Assembly: GCF_018860525.1 (NCBI RefSeq)
Contig: NZ_JAHKPM010000025.1
Location: forward strand, 47,147 to 111,146
Source: Vibrio hepatarius
GTDB lineage: Bacteria > Pseudomonadota > Gammaproteobacteria > Enterobacterales > Vibrionaceae
Direction of reading: 5' to 3'
Length of the DNA stretch: 64,000 nt
The notes beneath the pieces are model-generated. The model had not been told where the DNA came from. It ran no database searches and worked only from the letters and a program-made list of their open reading frames with translations. Shown piece after piece: positions 29,496-38,944 of this stretch. A program made the translations under genes and the position numbers. The first letter of the stretch is position 1. Each line of letters starts with the position of its first letter.

Positions 29496-30836
29496 TCACC
29501 CTTCCTTTTCGATCGTGTCTAGGCATTCACGAAGCAATGCTCCGTATTCATACTTACCCGGACATACAAAGGTACATAATGCTAGATCTTCTTCATCAAG
29601 TTCTAGTGCACCTAATGCCTGAGCACTGTCTGTATCACCTGCACATAGATCACGAAGTAGCAAAGTCGGCTCCATATCCAGTGGCATAATACGTTCATAG
29701 TTGCCGATTGGCACCATTGAACGATCACTACCATTGGTCGTAGTTGTCATATTAAACAACTGACCTTTGAAAATATGACCCAAATAGGCTCGTGTTACCG
29801 AGAACTTGTTCTTACCAGGCGCAGCCCAGCCAAATAGCTCTTTGTCTCGACCTTCACGCAGTACCGAAACTTGTATATGGTAACGACCAAGATAAGCATG
29901 TGGACCATAGGCCTGCATTCCTGACAAAACAGAGCCAGCAATAATACGAACTTCACCTGGCATTAATTCACCATCAGTCAGTTCGGCAACATTTGCTCCC
30001 TGAATGGTACGAATTAAGCGGGGATTATTAACAACTGGACCTGCAAGAGAAATCACACGTTCAGTATAAAGTTCACCTGTGAGAAATAATTTACCGAACG
30101 CTATAACGTCTTGGTAGTTAATGCTCCACGCGACATTCTCGGCATTCACTGGATATAAGAAATGCATGTGAGTGCCAGCGAGTCCCGCTGGATGGGGGCC
30201 GTCAAAAACATGCTCTTCAACATTTGTTGAAGAAGAACGAGGGAGACTGGTACCGGCTTTACAAACGTAAACTTTGCCATCAGTCAAAGTTGAAAGTACA
30301 TCCAAACCTGCAACAAATGCTTCCTGCTGTTCATTAATGACCAACTCAGGCTGAACTGCCAATGGATTGGTATCCATTGCAGTGACAAAAATTGCCTGTG
30401 TAGAAGATTCAATGGCTGGAACCTTGCTGAACGGACGAGTACGTAAAGCTGTCCAAAGACCAGAATCAATAAGCTGAGTTTTGACCATACTAGGGTCAAG
30501 GCCTGCTAATTTTTCGGCTTCAAACTTATCGAATGTTACCTGTTCCTCACCTGACACTTCAATCACAACTGACTGAAGGACACGTTTGGCTCCACGGTTA
30601 ACCTCGATTACTTTGCCACTTGCTGGTGAAGTAAACTTCACACCAGAGTTCTTTTTATCTTCAAAAAGAACTTGTGCTTTTTTTACTTCATCACCTACGC
30701 GAACATGCATAGTAGGTCGCATGCCAACGTACTCTTCGCCAAGCAAGGCGACTTTCTTGATGGTCTTACCATCATTAATCACCTGGGTAGGAGTTCCTGC
30801 AATAGGCAGGTCCAAACCCTTCTTTATTGTAATCAT
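29496..30836 (-). CDS. nqrA: Na+-translocating NADH:quinone reductase subunit A
   Basis: 446 residues from [14 protein letters not shown] at 30836; four codons upstream are also open but not typical. Motifs [42 protein letters not shown] and [12 protein letters not shown] are characteristic. It is the cytoplasmic subunit implicated in quinone binding. First gene of the operon that generates a sodium gradient from NADH oxidation. Confidence 0.98.
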   Translation of the reverse strand: MITIKKGLDLPIAGTPTQVINDGKTIKKVALLGEEYVGMRPTMHVRVGDEVKKAQVLFEDKKNSGVKFTSPASGKVIEVNRGAKRVLQSVVIEVSGEEQVTFDKFEAEKLAGLDPSMVKTQLIDSGLWTALRTRPFSKVPAIESSTQAIFVTAMDTNPLAVQPELVINEQQEAFVAGLDVLSTLTDGKVYVCKAGTSLPRSSSTNVEEHVFDGPHPAGLAGTHMHFLYPVNAENVAWSINYQDVIAFGKLFLTGELYTERVISLAGPVVNNPRLIRTIQGANVAELTDGELMPGEVRIIAGSVLSGMQAYGPHAYLGRYHIQVSVLREGRDKELFGWAAPGKNKFSVTRAYLGHIFKGQLFNMTTTTNGSDRSMVPIGNYERIMPLDMEPTLLLRDLCAGDTDSAQALGALELDEEDLALCTFVCPGKYEYGALLRECLDTIEKEG

Positions 30837-31276
30837 ACGCACTTGCACTACTTTTATCGGGAAAAAGATTCATTGATTGCGTAACTTTTAGACACGACAT
30901 CAGTGTCCGGTTTTGGCGCAGTTCAAAACACCAAAATCGCAACATCCTATTAAAAACCTCGTTACAAATTTAGTCGAGATTTATCAGGTGCGGTAGTCTA
31001 GCATCTTTTTAGAAGTATACGCTATGTCCAAAGAAAGGAATCAGATATATATTTCGAAGGATTTGAGTTTAAAAGGTTAAGTATTATTCACAAGTTTGAA
31101 CTACCGCACAATTTGCGATAAATTCAGGCTGCATAATACTCTGTTTTATTCGCATTATGAAACACTTATCATTAAAAGCAATCACGGTGTTTTTTTGTAT
31201 ATTTACTGTTAAAAACTTGGTTATTTTATAATCAAGGAATTACTCGTTATCACTATACTTATTTTTATGCTCTATA
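30837..31276. other. nqr promoter and leader region, plus bolA downstream sequence
   Basis: 440 nt without a convincing gene. In the minus direction it must contain the nqrA promoter. Two small dyads occur close to nqrA: CGGTTTTGG at 30908-30916 with CCAAAATCG at 30931-30939 (one G-U), and GACAC at 30891-30895 with GTGTC at 30903-30907. A 24-residue hydrophobic frame at 31157-31231 (plus) lacks a ribosome site. Confidence 0.5.
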
Positions 31277-31585
31277 CTATTTGGATCCTCCCAAGCACAT
31301 TGGGCTATCTGGAGCAATTTGATTTTGTTTTTTCCATTCTTCTAAGGTATATGTGTGAATTGAGAGTGCATGAATATGATTAGCTAACTCGTTCGCTAAA
31401 ACGTGGTTAACCTGTCGATGACGACCAATCAACCTCTGCCCTTCAAATTTATCACTGACAATCACTACCTTAAAGTGACTTTCTGAACCTTCAGGGACAT
31501 TGTGCATATAACTTTCATTTAACACATCGAGATGCGTAGGAATAAAGTAGTCTGTTAGTTTAGTTTCTATCACTTCTTGTATCAT
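31277..31585 (-). CDS. bolA: BolA family transcriptional/iron-sulfur regulator
   Basis: 102 residues with the BolA/IbaG fold: [45 protein letters not shown], where the conserved histidine of the KVxH-like ligand region and the RHRxVN helix are clear. BolA partners monothiol glutaredoxin Grx4 and influences cell shape and stress genes. Divergent from rsmC, as is common in gammaproteobacteria. Confidence 0.95.
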   Translation of the reverse strand: MIQEVIETKLTDYFIPTHLDVLNESYMHNVPEGSESHFKVVIVSDKFEGQRLIGRHRQVNHVLANELANHIHALSIHTYTLEEWKKQNQIAPDSPMCLGGSK

Positions 31586-31720
31586 TGTGTCACCGTGAAA
31601 ATAAGAACTATTTTAGAGGGCAAATGATAGCCTTCTTATAACCAAAGCTAAAGGTTTTAGTTTCCAGTCTCCTCTGCTTCTGCGACAATTTATCCCAACA
31701 ATTCCCATATCTTTACAAAT

Positions 31721-32851
31721 ATGAAAACTGAACTTGCGCTTTTTGACCGTGCTTTAACCCTGAACAGGTTTCCCAAAAGGGATAATGAGACACTTCAAGC
31801 ATGGGATGCTGGAGACGAATATCTCATTAGTTATATGGAAGAATTGAATATTGAGCCTGGTAAACACATCTTGATCCTCAACGATAACTTTGGCGCACTG
31901 AGCTGTTGGTTTACGCACAAGTATCGTGTCACCATGATGAGTGATTCATATATCGCTCACCAAGGTACAATTGAAAATATCGAAAGTAACCGGTGCGAAG
32001 AAGTCACTCTGTCTAATACCATAGCTAACATACCAGCTAATGTAGATTACGTACTCATCCAAATCCCAAGGAATAATCGTCACCTTATATGGCAATTAAG
32101 TCAATTAAGACAAGCCCTTGATTCGACAGTACCTGTCATTGCTGTGAATAAGGCTAAAGACATCCACACCTCAACGCTAAAACTGTTCGAGAAATACCTC
32201 GGCAAAACCCATACATCACTAGCTTGGAAAAAACATCGTCTAGTTTTTTCTGCAGCCGATAGCTCTAACACTTTGGTTGTCGAACCGGTCACTCAGTGGA
32301 AGGTTGAACAATATGGCTTTGAACTCAATAACTTACCTAATGTTTACTCTGGAGAAAAGCTCGATCAAGGAGCACACTTTATACTCAATTACTTACCAAA
32401 AGGACTGACAACTGAACGAGTGATAGATCTTGGATGTGGAAACGGTGTACTGTCAGTTAAACTAGGGCTTGATAACCCAGGTGTGCAAATCACATGCGTA
32501 GACGAAAGTTTTATGGCAACAGACTGCGCAAAAAGCAATTTACTCAATTCCTTAGGGGTAGAAAGAAATACAAAATGTATCACTAACAATTGTCTTGATG
32601 GATTCGAAGAGAATAGCGTAGAGCTGGTTTTGTGTAATCCTCCTTTTCATCAACAACAAGCTATTACCGATCACATAGCATGGCAAATGTTCTGTGATGC
32701 AAAGCATGTTCTTTGCAATGAGGGGAAATTATTAGTTATCGGTAACCGTCACCTCGGCTACGATGTGAAGTTATCCAAGTTGTTTGGAAAATCTAAGATC
32801 AAACTTATCGCCTCAAATAATAAATTTGTTATTTTACAGGCAACTAAATAG
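31721..32851 (+). CDS. rsmC: 16S rRNA (guanine(1207)-N(2))-methyltransferase
   Basis: 376 residues: a degenerate N-terminal methyltransferase-like domain followed by a catalytic domain with VIDLGCGNGVLSVKL (SAM binding, about 235-249) and LVLCNPPFHQQ (NPPF catalytic motif, about 302-312). It methylates G1207 in helix 34 of 16S rRNA. Divergent from bolA and upstream of the YajG-like lipoprotein. Confidence 0.95.
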   Translation: MKTELALFDRALTLNRFPKRDNETLQAWDAGDEYLISYMEELNIEPGKHILILNDNFGALSCWFTHKYRVTMMSDSYIAHQGTIENIESNRCEEVTLSNTIANIPANVDYVLIQIPRNNRHLIWQLSQLRQALDSTVPVIAVNKAKDIHTSTLKLFEKYLGKTHTSLAWKKHRLVFSAADSSNTLVVEPVTQWKVEQYGFELNNLPNVYSGEKLDQGAHFILNYLPKGLTTERVIDLGCGNGVLSVKLGLDNPGVQITCVDESFMATDCAKSNLLNSLGVERNTKCITNNCLDGFEENSVELVLCNPPFHQQQAITDHIAWQMFCDAKHVLCNEGKLLVIGNRHLGYDVKLSKLFGKSKIKLIASNNKFVILQATK

Positions 32852-32899
32852 TTCACTATCATGTCTCTATATTTAGAGCGACGATTAAAGGAAATCATA

Positions 32900-33469
32900 A
32901 TGAGAAAACTGTTTCTGACCGCGTCAGTGGCTTTACTTGCTGCATGTTCATCTCCTCAGCAAGAGCAGCTAAACTTTATACCTCAGCCAGTTCTAAGCAA
33001 CAATAACCTTGTTCAAGACGCAAATTTCACACTAACCAGTAAAGATGTGCGATCAGCTCAATATGTGGCATTAATTGATAGCGGCCGTTCAAATATTGAA
33101 CCTATACACTCCAAGCAAAACATCAGGATTAGTATTGAAAATGCTTTATTGGAACAGTTTCAATCTCAGGGTTTTCGCAGTACCGTAAATAGTGAAAATT
33201 CGGTTCGTATTGAGATACAAGAAGCATTAGTTTCCGTCAAACACTCAGTAATGGAAAACCAGATGGACGGTAAAGTCGTATTAGAAATAACCGCAGAAAC
33301 ACCCAAGGGTAAACTGGTAAAAACGTATACTGGTACAGCTAAGCGAAATGGTGTTCTTAGTGCCTCTGATGATGAGATTGGCATGGTACTAAATGACGTC
33401 ACTAACATAGTGCTAAAAGAAGTTGCCAATGATAGAGAGCTCAAAAACTACATGCAGGAGCGCTTCTAA
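32900..33469 (+). CDS. YajG-like lipoprotein
   Basis: 189 residues from the ATG at 32900 with AAAGGA upstream; 13 further codons are open. MRKLFLTASVALLAAC is a classical lipoprotein signal with lipobox LAAC (Cys16). The mature part resembles YajG/YajI family proteins (LTSKDVRSAQYVAL, QNIRISIENALLEQ). Found with bolA and ampG in many enterobacteria and vibrios. Its role is not established. One-base overlap with ppiA. Confidence 0.88.
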   Translation: MRKLFLTASVALLAACSSPQQEQLNFIPQPVLSNNNLVQDANFTLTSKDVRSAQYVALIDSGRSNIEPIHSKQNIRISIENALLEQFQSQGFRSTVNSENSVRIEIQEALVSVKHSVMENQMDGKVVLEITAETPKGKLVKTYTGTAKRNGVLSASDDEIGMVLNDVTNIVLKEVANDRELKNYMQERF

Positions 33470-34026
33470 TGTGGAAATCAGTAATAGCTTCACTTGCTCT
33501 TTTCAGTAGTCTAGCATTTGCTGGGCCTAAAGTTGTATTTGAAACAACCTTAGGGGCATTTACCGTTGAACTAGATGAAAAAAAGGCCCCTATTACTGTG
33601 GCTAACTTTGTCAAATATGTTAAAGATGGCAGTTATGTAGGCACACAATTTCATCGTGTCATCCCTGGTTTCATGGCTCAAGGAGGGGGATTTGATAAAG
33701 ACATGAAGCCTGTAGCTACCTATGACCCGATTAAAAATGAGGCATCCAACGGACTAAAGAACGAGGTGGCTACGATTGCGATGGCCAGAACTCGTAACCC
33801 AGATTCTGCCACTCGGCAATTTTTTATAAACTATAGCGACAATGGGTACCTTAATTATGATGACAACAAACAGAAGCCATCCGCAGGCTATACCGTATTT
33901 GGAAAAGTCACTAGCGGCTTTAAAACCGTTACAGATATGAGTAAAGTTACCACCATAAAAAAAGGGAATTATCGAGACGTACCTGAAACTGCCATTATTA
34001 TCACTAAGGTAACTTTAATGCCCTAA
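33469..34026 (+). CDS. ppiA: Periplasmic peptidyl-prolyl cis-trans isomerase (cyclophilin)
   Basis: 185 residues. Signal peptide MWKSVIASLALFSSLAFA, then a compact cyclophilin: VANFVKYV, GTQFHRVIPGFMAQGGG (catalytic Arg), ARTRNPDSATRQFFIN and YTVFGKVTSG. It speeds proline isomerisation of exported proteins. Its ATG overlaps the stop of the upstream lipoprotein gene (TAATG). Confidence 0.95.
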   Translation: MWKSVIASLALFSSLAFAGPKVVFETTLGAFTVELDEKKAPITVANFVKYVKDGSYVGTQFHRVIPGFMAQGGGFDKDMKPVATYDPIKNEASNGLKNEVATIAMARTRNPDSATRQFFINYSDNGYLNYDDNKQKPSAGYTVFGKVTSGFKTVTDMSKVTTIKKGNYRDVPETAIIITKVTLMP

Positions 34027-34032
34027 AGCTTA

Positions 34033-34055
34033 GCTCTAACCTGACAGGTTGGAGC
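34033..34055 (+). terminator. Terminator after ppiA
   Basis: GCTCTAACCT pairs with AGGTTGGAGC (one G-U pair) around GAC, seven bases after the ppiA stop; followed by GCTTTATT, a weak T-tract. Confidence 0.55.
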
Positions 34056-34282
34056 GCTTTATTACCGCCTTCATATTTATAAAAAATATTTATTTTTTCT
34101 TTTCGATTGATTAAAAAAACAAAAGCAATTCATCTTGACGCATTCGAGACAACCATTAATATCACCAAAGATACTTAGACCACTTCAGAACCTTAGATCT
34201 AAAATCTCTAACCTGATTGGCTAGAACTTTCTATTACTAAATTTTTACTATTTAAAATCATATCTTCTATTAGGATGAATTC

Positions 34283-35638
34283 ATGTCAATCAACTCCTGT
34301 TCAAGCTCATGGCAAGCAACTCTTCGTAGTTACTTAGATAAACGATTACTTTGGGTTTTCATGCTTGGCTGCTCTAGTGGTTTCCCTTGGGTTCTTATTG
34401 GATCAAATATGTCCGGCTGGCTCAAAGATGCGGGCCTTACACGCTCAGCCATTGGTTATTTTGGCAGCGTGTTTGTCGTCTATGCCATCAATTTTCTTTG
34501 GGCCCCCCTGGTTGATCGGGTCAAACTTCCACTGCTGCATACATTGTTAGGACAGAGAAGAAGTTGGATTTTCTTCTGCCAATCTATAGTCTTGATTTGC
34601 ACCTTAATGATCGCAGGAGTCAATCCAGCGGAAAACTTGCTCTTCACGTCCATGCTCGCTCTTGGTATCGCAGTCGCTTCCTCCACTCAGGATATTGCTA
34701 TCGATGCCTTTCGTATTGACACCTTTCCTAAATCAGATTCTTCCAAATTGCCGCAAGCCTCGGCAATGGCAATTATTGGATGGTGGACAGGATACTCTCT
34801 CCCTGGGTACTTAGCCTTTGTAAACGCTGATTCTATTGGTTGGAATGGTGTTTATTATGGTATGACAATGTTCGTGGCTATTCTTATGGTTTTCACTCTT
34901 CTCGTTACGGAACCAAAGACCAACCGTGAAAAATTGCAGAAACAAGCAGAACAACGTCATTCTGCAGTAGTAGGGTCAAAAGCTTTCTCATGGTTAACAG
35001 TGACTGTTGTCGAACCCTTCCTTGATTTTTTCAGAAGTAATGGAGCCAGAGTGGCCGTAACTCTGCTGCTATTTGTTTTCCTATTCAAAATAGGAGAAGC
35101 TTTCCTTGGTCGCATGTCTATCCCATTCTATAAAGAGGTTGGGTTTAGCAATGAACAAATAGGCTATTACTCTAAGCTAATCGGTTGGGGAGCAACTATT
35201 TTCTTCACTTTAGTTGGTAGTATGTTTAATGTTCGTTTCGGAATAGTACGTGGGCTGATGATAGGCGGTATTACAATGTCGGTCAGTAACTTAATGTTTG
35301 CTTGGATAGCCTCAGTCGGGCCAAATGAACATCTTTTCTTAGCCACTATATTAGTCGACAACTTCACAACAGCATTTTCAACTGTCGCCTTTGTATCTTT
35401 CCTAACAGTCCTTACTGGCCAAGCTTTCTCTGCAACACAATATGCCTTACTTGCGTCATTAGGAAATTTAGGGCGCACAACGCTGGCATCGTTTAGTGGT
35501 GAACTGGTCGACTACCTTAACGATTGGTCCATGTTCTTTATTCTTACTTGTTTGATGGTAATTCCGAGTTTAATTATGCTGTATTCGCTTCGACACTACT
35601 TCACAGACATATTAAACAAGGCTCACAAAAAGACATGA
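34283..35638 (+). CDS. ampG: AmpG family muropeptide MFS transporter
   Basis: 451 residues, about 12 membrane helices. GCSSGFPWVLIGSNMSGWLKDAGL in TM1, NFLWAPLVDRV and LGQRRSWIF in the TM2-3 loop, and SSTQDIAIDAFRID are AmpG signatures. It imports GlcNAc-anhydro-muropeptides for cell-wall recycling and can feed beta-lactamase induction in other species. Preceded by a 256-nt gap and followed by a strong shared terminator. Confidence 0.95.
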   Translation: MSINSCSSSWQATLRSYLDKRLLWVFMLGCSSGFPWVLIGSNMSGWLKDAGLTRSAIGYFGSVFVVYAINFLWAPLVDRVKLPLLHTLLGQRRSWIFFCQSIVLICTLMIAGVNPAENLLFTSMLALGIAVASSTQDIAIDAFRIDTFPKSDSSKLPQASAMAIIGWWTGYSLPGYLAFVNADSIGWNGVYYGMTMFVAILMVFTLLVTEPKTNREKLQKQAEQRHSAVVGSKAFSWLTVTVVEPFLDFFRSNGARVAVTLLLFVFLFKIGEAFLGRMSIPFYKEVGFSNEQIGYYSKLIGWGATIFFTLVGSMFNVRFGIVRGLMIGGITMSVSNLMFAWIASVGPNEHLFLATILVDNFTTAFSTVAFVSFLTVLTGQAFSATQYALLASLGNLGRTTLASFSGELVDYLNDWSMFFILTCLMVIPSLIMLYSLRHYFTDILNKAHKKT

Positions 35639-35662
35639 GCGAAGGTTAAAGTAAGGGCAAAT

Positions 35663-35693
35663 AAAAAGGCTTGGTCAAGTACCAAGCCTTTTT
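35663..35693. terminator. Bidirectional terminator between ampG and chrR
   Basis: AAAAAGGCTTGGT at 35663-35675 pairs perfectly with ACCAAGCCTTTTT at 35681-35693. T-rich flanks occur on both strands and both flanking genes converge on it. Confidence 0.92.
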
Positions 35694-35705
35694 ATTTCTA
35701 ACTTA

Positions 35706-36368
35706 TTAAGGGTACATCCCCTTACCAAACAAATTGAATACTCTTGCAACCCCTTGAGTAAATACCATTGGTTCTGTCAATACAGTTAGGCACAAACAAT
35801 CTTCGTCAGGTTTAGTATAAGGGCTGTGTTTATCTGAAGCATCTTTGACCAGGTAATCTCCGACTTCGTAATGCCCTTTTTCGTCGCTGAAGCCGCCGTA
35901 CAAAATCAAGGTTGATTCAGTTCCTTTATGGGTGTGTTGCGGAATGTTCACCCCTGCAGCAATGTATAATAAATTCACTCGCACCGTATCACACACATCA
36001 ATAGGAGCACTGAAAACTTTTCCTCCATAGCTGCGCCATTCGCCTATTTTATGTTCAAATCTAGACAGTGATAAAGGTAACGAAAACTGTTTACCGTGAA
36101 CCTCAATCGATATAGGCTTCCTAAAACGCTTTATCGGCATTGTGTCAGGCTTAGATGCAACAATATTAGTAAACATAGAATCAAAGCTTAAGTCTTGTTC
36201 TCCATGAAGTAAGCTCAACTCCTCTCCAAGACATTGTTCGAGACTTAGAACTTTTTCCTTGCAGTTTTGGCAGTTTTCTAAATGAGTAGCAACAGCAAAT
36301 CCTTCAATTGAGTTGAGGTCACCTGCTGCGTATGCTTTGAGACTATTGTAATCAGGATGATAACTCAT
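35706..36368 (-). CDS. chrR: ChrR family anti-sigma factor (cupin)
   Basis: 220 residues. The N-terminal anti-sigma domain has the zinc motif HLENCQNC (H31, C35, C38) with a further His near residue 4; the C-terminal cupin (about 105-195) contains IPQHTHKGTESTLILYGG with metal-type histidines. In Rhodobacter, ChrR holds RpoE inactive until singlet oxygen appears. It overlaps the sigma gene by four bases (ATGA), giving a coupled sigma/anti-sigma pair. Confidence 0.93.
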   Translation of the reverse strand: MSYHPDYNSLKAYAAGDLNSIEGFAVATHLENCQNCKEKVLSLEQCLGEELSLLHGEQDLSFDSMFTNIVASKPDTMPIKRFRKPISIEVHGKQFSLPLSLSRFEHKIGEWRSYGGKVFSAPIDVCDTVRVNLLYIAAGVNIPQHTHKGTESTLILYGGFSDEKGHYEVGDYLVKDASDKHSPYTKPDEDCLCLTVLTEPMVFTQGVARVFNLFGKGMYP

Positions 36369-36949
36369 AACCGTTCCACCTCCATAGAGTGACGTAATTT
36401 TTCAACCGCTAGTCTGAGTCTAGATTTGACTGTTCCCACGGGTATATCATACATTTCAGCGACCTGCTGGTGTGGAAGCTCTTCCAAATACACAGCCTGC
36501 ACAACTTTTCTTTGAGCTTCGGGTAAAACGCTCAAAAACTTGATTACCTGCTCTTTGAGCATCTCGTGTTCAGGAGCATAATCTTCAACACGATCTGGTG
36601 GGAAAAAATCATCTGGCCAGATATCCTCGGAATGAATATGTAACTCTTTACCACGTTGTTTTCTGAGGGTATCAAAGCATAGGTTTCTCGCGATAGTATA
36701 AATCCAAGTCGACAATGAACTTTTACCACCATCGAAAAGCTTACTTTTTCGCCATACTGTCGCCAACGTTTCTTGAACAAGTTCTAATGCAACTTGTTCA
36801 TTTCCCATGTGCTTAAAAACAAACTGTTTGAGTCGCGGCGCAAAATGCGTAAAGACTAGAGAGAAAGCCTCTTTATCCTGCTCTTTCACTTTCTCCATGC
36901 ATTCGCACCAATCTTGCTTGACGAACGACTTAGTGTCTTTGGATACCAT
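36365..36949 (-). CDS. ECF RNA polymerase sigma factor, RpoE/ChrR-partner (ECF11-type)
   Basis: 194 residues from the ATG at 36949, which has AAGGA upstream; the longer frame to 36976 would start before the predicted transcription start. Region 2: VALELVQETLATVWRKSKLFDGGKSSLSTWIYTIARNLCFD. Region 4: LPEAQRKVVQAVYLEELPHQQVAEMYDIPVGTVKSRLRLAVEKLR. With ChrR downstream it should drive a photo-oxidative stress regulon. A matching promoter in front suggests autoregulation. Confidence 0.94.
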   Translation of the reverse strand: MVSKDTKSFVKQDWCECMEKVKEQDKEAFSLVFTHFAPRLKQFVFKHMGNEQVALELVQETLATVWRKSKLFDGGKSSLSTWIYTIARNLCFDTLRKQRGKELHIHSEDIWPDDFFPPDRVEDYAPEHEMLKEQVIKFLSVLPEAQRKVVQAVYLEELPHQQVAEMYDIPVGTVKSRLRLAVEKLRHSMEVERL

Positions 36950-36977
36950 ATCGGGTTTCCTTGTGCGGGCTTTCACT

Positions 36978-37006
36978 TCTTACGAGCCGAAAATGTAAAG
37001 CGATCA
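36978..37006 (-). promoter_or_regulatory. ECF (RpoE/ChrR-type) autoregulatory promoter
   Basis: Minus-strand TGATCG, an 18-base spacer, then TAAGA. This is one base from the TGATCC-N18-TAAGA promoter I recall for the Rhodobacter RpoE. The predicted start site falls about 20 nt upstream of the chosen sigma ATG. Confidence 0.75.
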
Positions 37007-37088
37007 TATTAAAAACACATTATTTGACATGAACACGCCATAATATTTACGACCATTTTCGGCATGTCATCTTTTGGCTATATCAAGT

Positions 37089-37664
37089 TTAGCTGTCTAT
37101 TGACAGAGATAAAAACTCTATTGCTTCTCGGCAATCTCTTTGTAGAAGTAAAAAGTCTACATCCCTTTGCTTAACAGGAAGTAATTCCAGCCATCTCTGG
37201 CATACCCAACTTGCATCATCAAAGAAACATTGAGGATGCAGCTCAGAAAACTGAGGGAAATGGCGGTAAACATCTTGGAGGGAATCACTCAAATGCTGAT
37301 GCTTAACTTCTATCTTTGAATAAGACCATGCATTTAGCCATTCTACTTTCGCCTGCCTCAAACCATCATATTCAGACCTAACTGCATCAATCCTAAACTT
37401 CTTAATCCCTACAACCGTAACGCCCAACAAACCACTTTCAAGCATCTCAAAGTCAACAACTTGCACCAGAGTCCCAACTGACGAAAGGACAGGCTCAGCC
37501 GATTGATCGTTGGCATCCAAAAGACAAATACCAAATGTGCCATCGGATTGACAAGCTTGCTTTATAAGCCTTTTGTACCTTGGCTCAAATATTCGCAGTT
37601 TCATTTTCCCATTGGGCAATAACATTGATCCAAGGGGAAAGAGCATAATTTCCTTCACAATCAA
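37089..37664 (-). CDS. LON peptidase N-terminal (substrate-binding) domain protein
   Basis: 191 residues with only the Lon N-terminal fold: MLFPLGSMLLPNGKMKLRIFEPRYKRL (about 7-33), FGICLLD, GTLVQVVDFE and LLGVTVVGIKKFRI. No ATPase or protease domain is present. Such stand-alone proteins may present substrates or bind partners; function is unknown. Upstream of the sigma gene in the same direction but separated by about 110 nt and a separate promoter. Confidence 0.88.
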   Translation of the reverse strand: MIVKEIMLFPLGSMLLPNGKMKLRIFEPRYKRLIKQACQSDGTFGICLLDANDQSAEPVLSSVGTLVQVVDFEMLESGLLGVTVVGIKKFRIDAVRSEYDGLRQAKVEWLNAWSYSKIEVKHQHLSDSLQDVYRHFPQFSELHPQCFFDDASWVCQRWLELLPVKQRDVDFLLLQRDCREAIEFLSLSIDS

Positions 37665-37701
37665 ACACCATTTACTTATTTATAGTGGTTTACGTCACTG
37701 C

Positions 37702-37839
37702 ATGAAATTCGATCAAAAACAGCGCATGATGGTAAGCGTAAACTTGAAAGATGTGCTGACATCAAACAAGAAATTGGCAAGCAAACGATATCGTCAACCA
37801 CTTAATCCAAAACTGATAAGTTCAGTAAAAATAAAATAA
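37702..37839 (+). CDS. Possible 45-residue basic protein
   Basis: A short plus-strand frame between the LON-domain gene and ompK encodes a lysine/arginine-rich peptide (MKFDQKQRMMVSVNLKDV at the start). No Shine-Dalgarno is visible and no family is recognised. It may be chance. Confidence 0.22.
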   Translation: MKFDQKQRMMVSVNLKDVLTSNKKLASKRYRQPLNPKLISSVKIK

Positions 37840-38007
37840 ACAATAAAATATGTGACACACATCAACAAAATAGTGCAATTTATCATCATTTATCACTGAT
37901 AAATGATGCGTTTGTCGTTATTATGCAGCAGCCAAAGTACAGCGAAGATTGTACATTTCGGCACCATAACTACATTTTCATATCAAATATACATAGAGAG
38001 TCCCACT
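37840..38007 (+). promoter_or_regulatory. ompK promoter/leader with CRP-like site and hairpin
   Basis: TGTGA-N6-TCAAC at 37851-37866 has a perfect left half of the CRP consensus and a three- or four-base match on the right. Downstream, CATCATTTATC at 37884-37894 pairs perfectly with GATAAATGATG at 37898-37908 around ACT. Tsx-family porins are CRP-controlled in E. coli; control here is inferred. Confidence 0.5.
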
Positions 38008-38832
38008 ATGCGTAAATCACTTTTAGCTCTTGGTGTTGTTGCTGCAATGTCTACATCTGTCATGGCAGCCGACTATTCAGACGGTGATATCCACAAAAAT
38101 GATTATAAATGGCTTCAATTTAACCTAATGGGAGCCTTTAATGAAAAAGGTCCAGGTTCTGACTCAACCCATGACTATCTAGAAATGGAGTTTGGCGGTC
38201 GCTCAGGAATTTTTGACCTCTACGGTTATGTTGACTATTTCAACATTACTGGTGATTCAGACAGTGATAAATCAGGCTCTGACAAGCTATTTATGAAATT
38301 TTCACCACGTATGTCACTTGACGCTGCTACTGAAAAAGATCTCTCTTTTGGTCCTGTACAAGAGTTGTATATAGCGACAGAAAACATCTTTTATGGTGGT
38401 ACTACAGAAGCGCAATATAAAATTGGTGTAGGTTCTGATGTTATAGCTCCATGGTTAGGAAAAATAGGCTTGAACCTTTACGCTAACTACGATAACTCAC
38501 GAAAAGATTGGAATGGCTATCAGATCTCTACTAACTGGTTTAAGCCTTTTTATCACTTTGATAATGGTTCATTTATTTCATATCAAGGCTATTTAGATTT
38601 CCAGTTTGGCATGAAAGACGAATATTCTCAGTCTAGTACTGGTAGCGCTATGTTTAATGGTATCTACTGGCATTCAGACCGCTTTGCTGTAGGTTATGGT
38701 TTAAAACTGTTTAAAGATGTATATGGCTTCGAAGATGGTGCCAATCGTCCTTGGCCTGATGCAAACGGTAATTTCCCAGAGAATGAGTCTTCCGGTATTG
38801 GTCATTACGTATCGGTCACTTATAAGTTCTAA
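38008..38832 (+). CDS. ompK: OmpK, outer membrane nucleoside-specific channel (Tsx family)
   Basis: 274 residues from the ATG at 38008. Signal peptide MRKSLLALGVVAAMSTSVMA is cleaved before ADYSDGDIHKNDYKW. The rest alternates as beta-strands rich in aromatic residues and ends HYVSVTYKF with the C-terminal Phe needed for barrel assembly. OmpK is a Vibrio outer-membrane channel and the receptor of phage KVP40. An upstream frame to 37903 is leader. It lies in the same chromosome area as nupC and deo, other nucleoside genes. Confidence 0.94.
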   Translation: MRKSLLALGVVAAMSTSVMAADYSDGDIHKNDYKWLQFNLMGAFNEKGPGSDSTHDYLEMEFGGRSGIFDLYGYVDYFNITGDSDSDKSGSDKLFMKFSPRMSLDAATEKDLSFGPVQELYIATENIFYGGTTEAQYKIGVGSDVIAPWLGKIGLNLYANYDNSRKDWNGYQISTNWFKPFYHFDNGSFISYQGYLDFQFGMKDEYSQSSTGSAMFNGIYWHSDRFAVGYGLKLFKDVYGFEDGANRPWPDANGNFPENESSGIGHYVSVTYKF

Positions 38833-38859
38833 ACCGACTTACGATCTAAAATTTTTAAA

Positions 38860-38884
38860 ATGGCACTCTTGAGTGCCATTTGTG
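38860..38884 (+). terminator. Rho-independent terminator after ompK
   Basis: ATGGCACTC pairs with GAGTGCCAT around TT, followed by TTGT. It overlaps the 5' end of the longest frame of panE, supporting the later panE start. Confidence 0.8.
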
Positions 38885-38944
38885 GTTGGCAATATATTTG
38901 TATCATCGTATTCTCTTGGTAAACTCGCATCTCTAGTTATTAAG

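Noticed and set aside
31024..31080. 18-codon plus-strand frame in the nqr-bolA gap
   Set aside because: No ribosome site and no recognisable feature.
31157..31231. 24-residue hydrophobic plus-strand frame between nqrA and bolA
   Set aside because: No Shine-Dalgarno, no conserved feature, AT-rich sequence yields such frames by chance.
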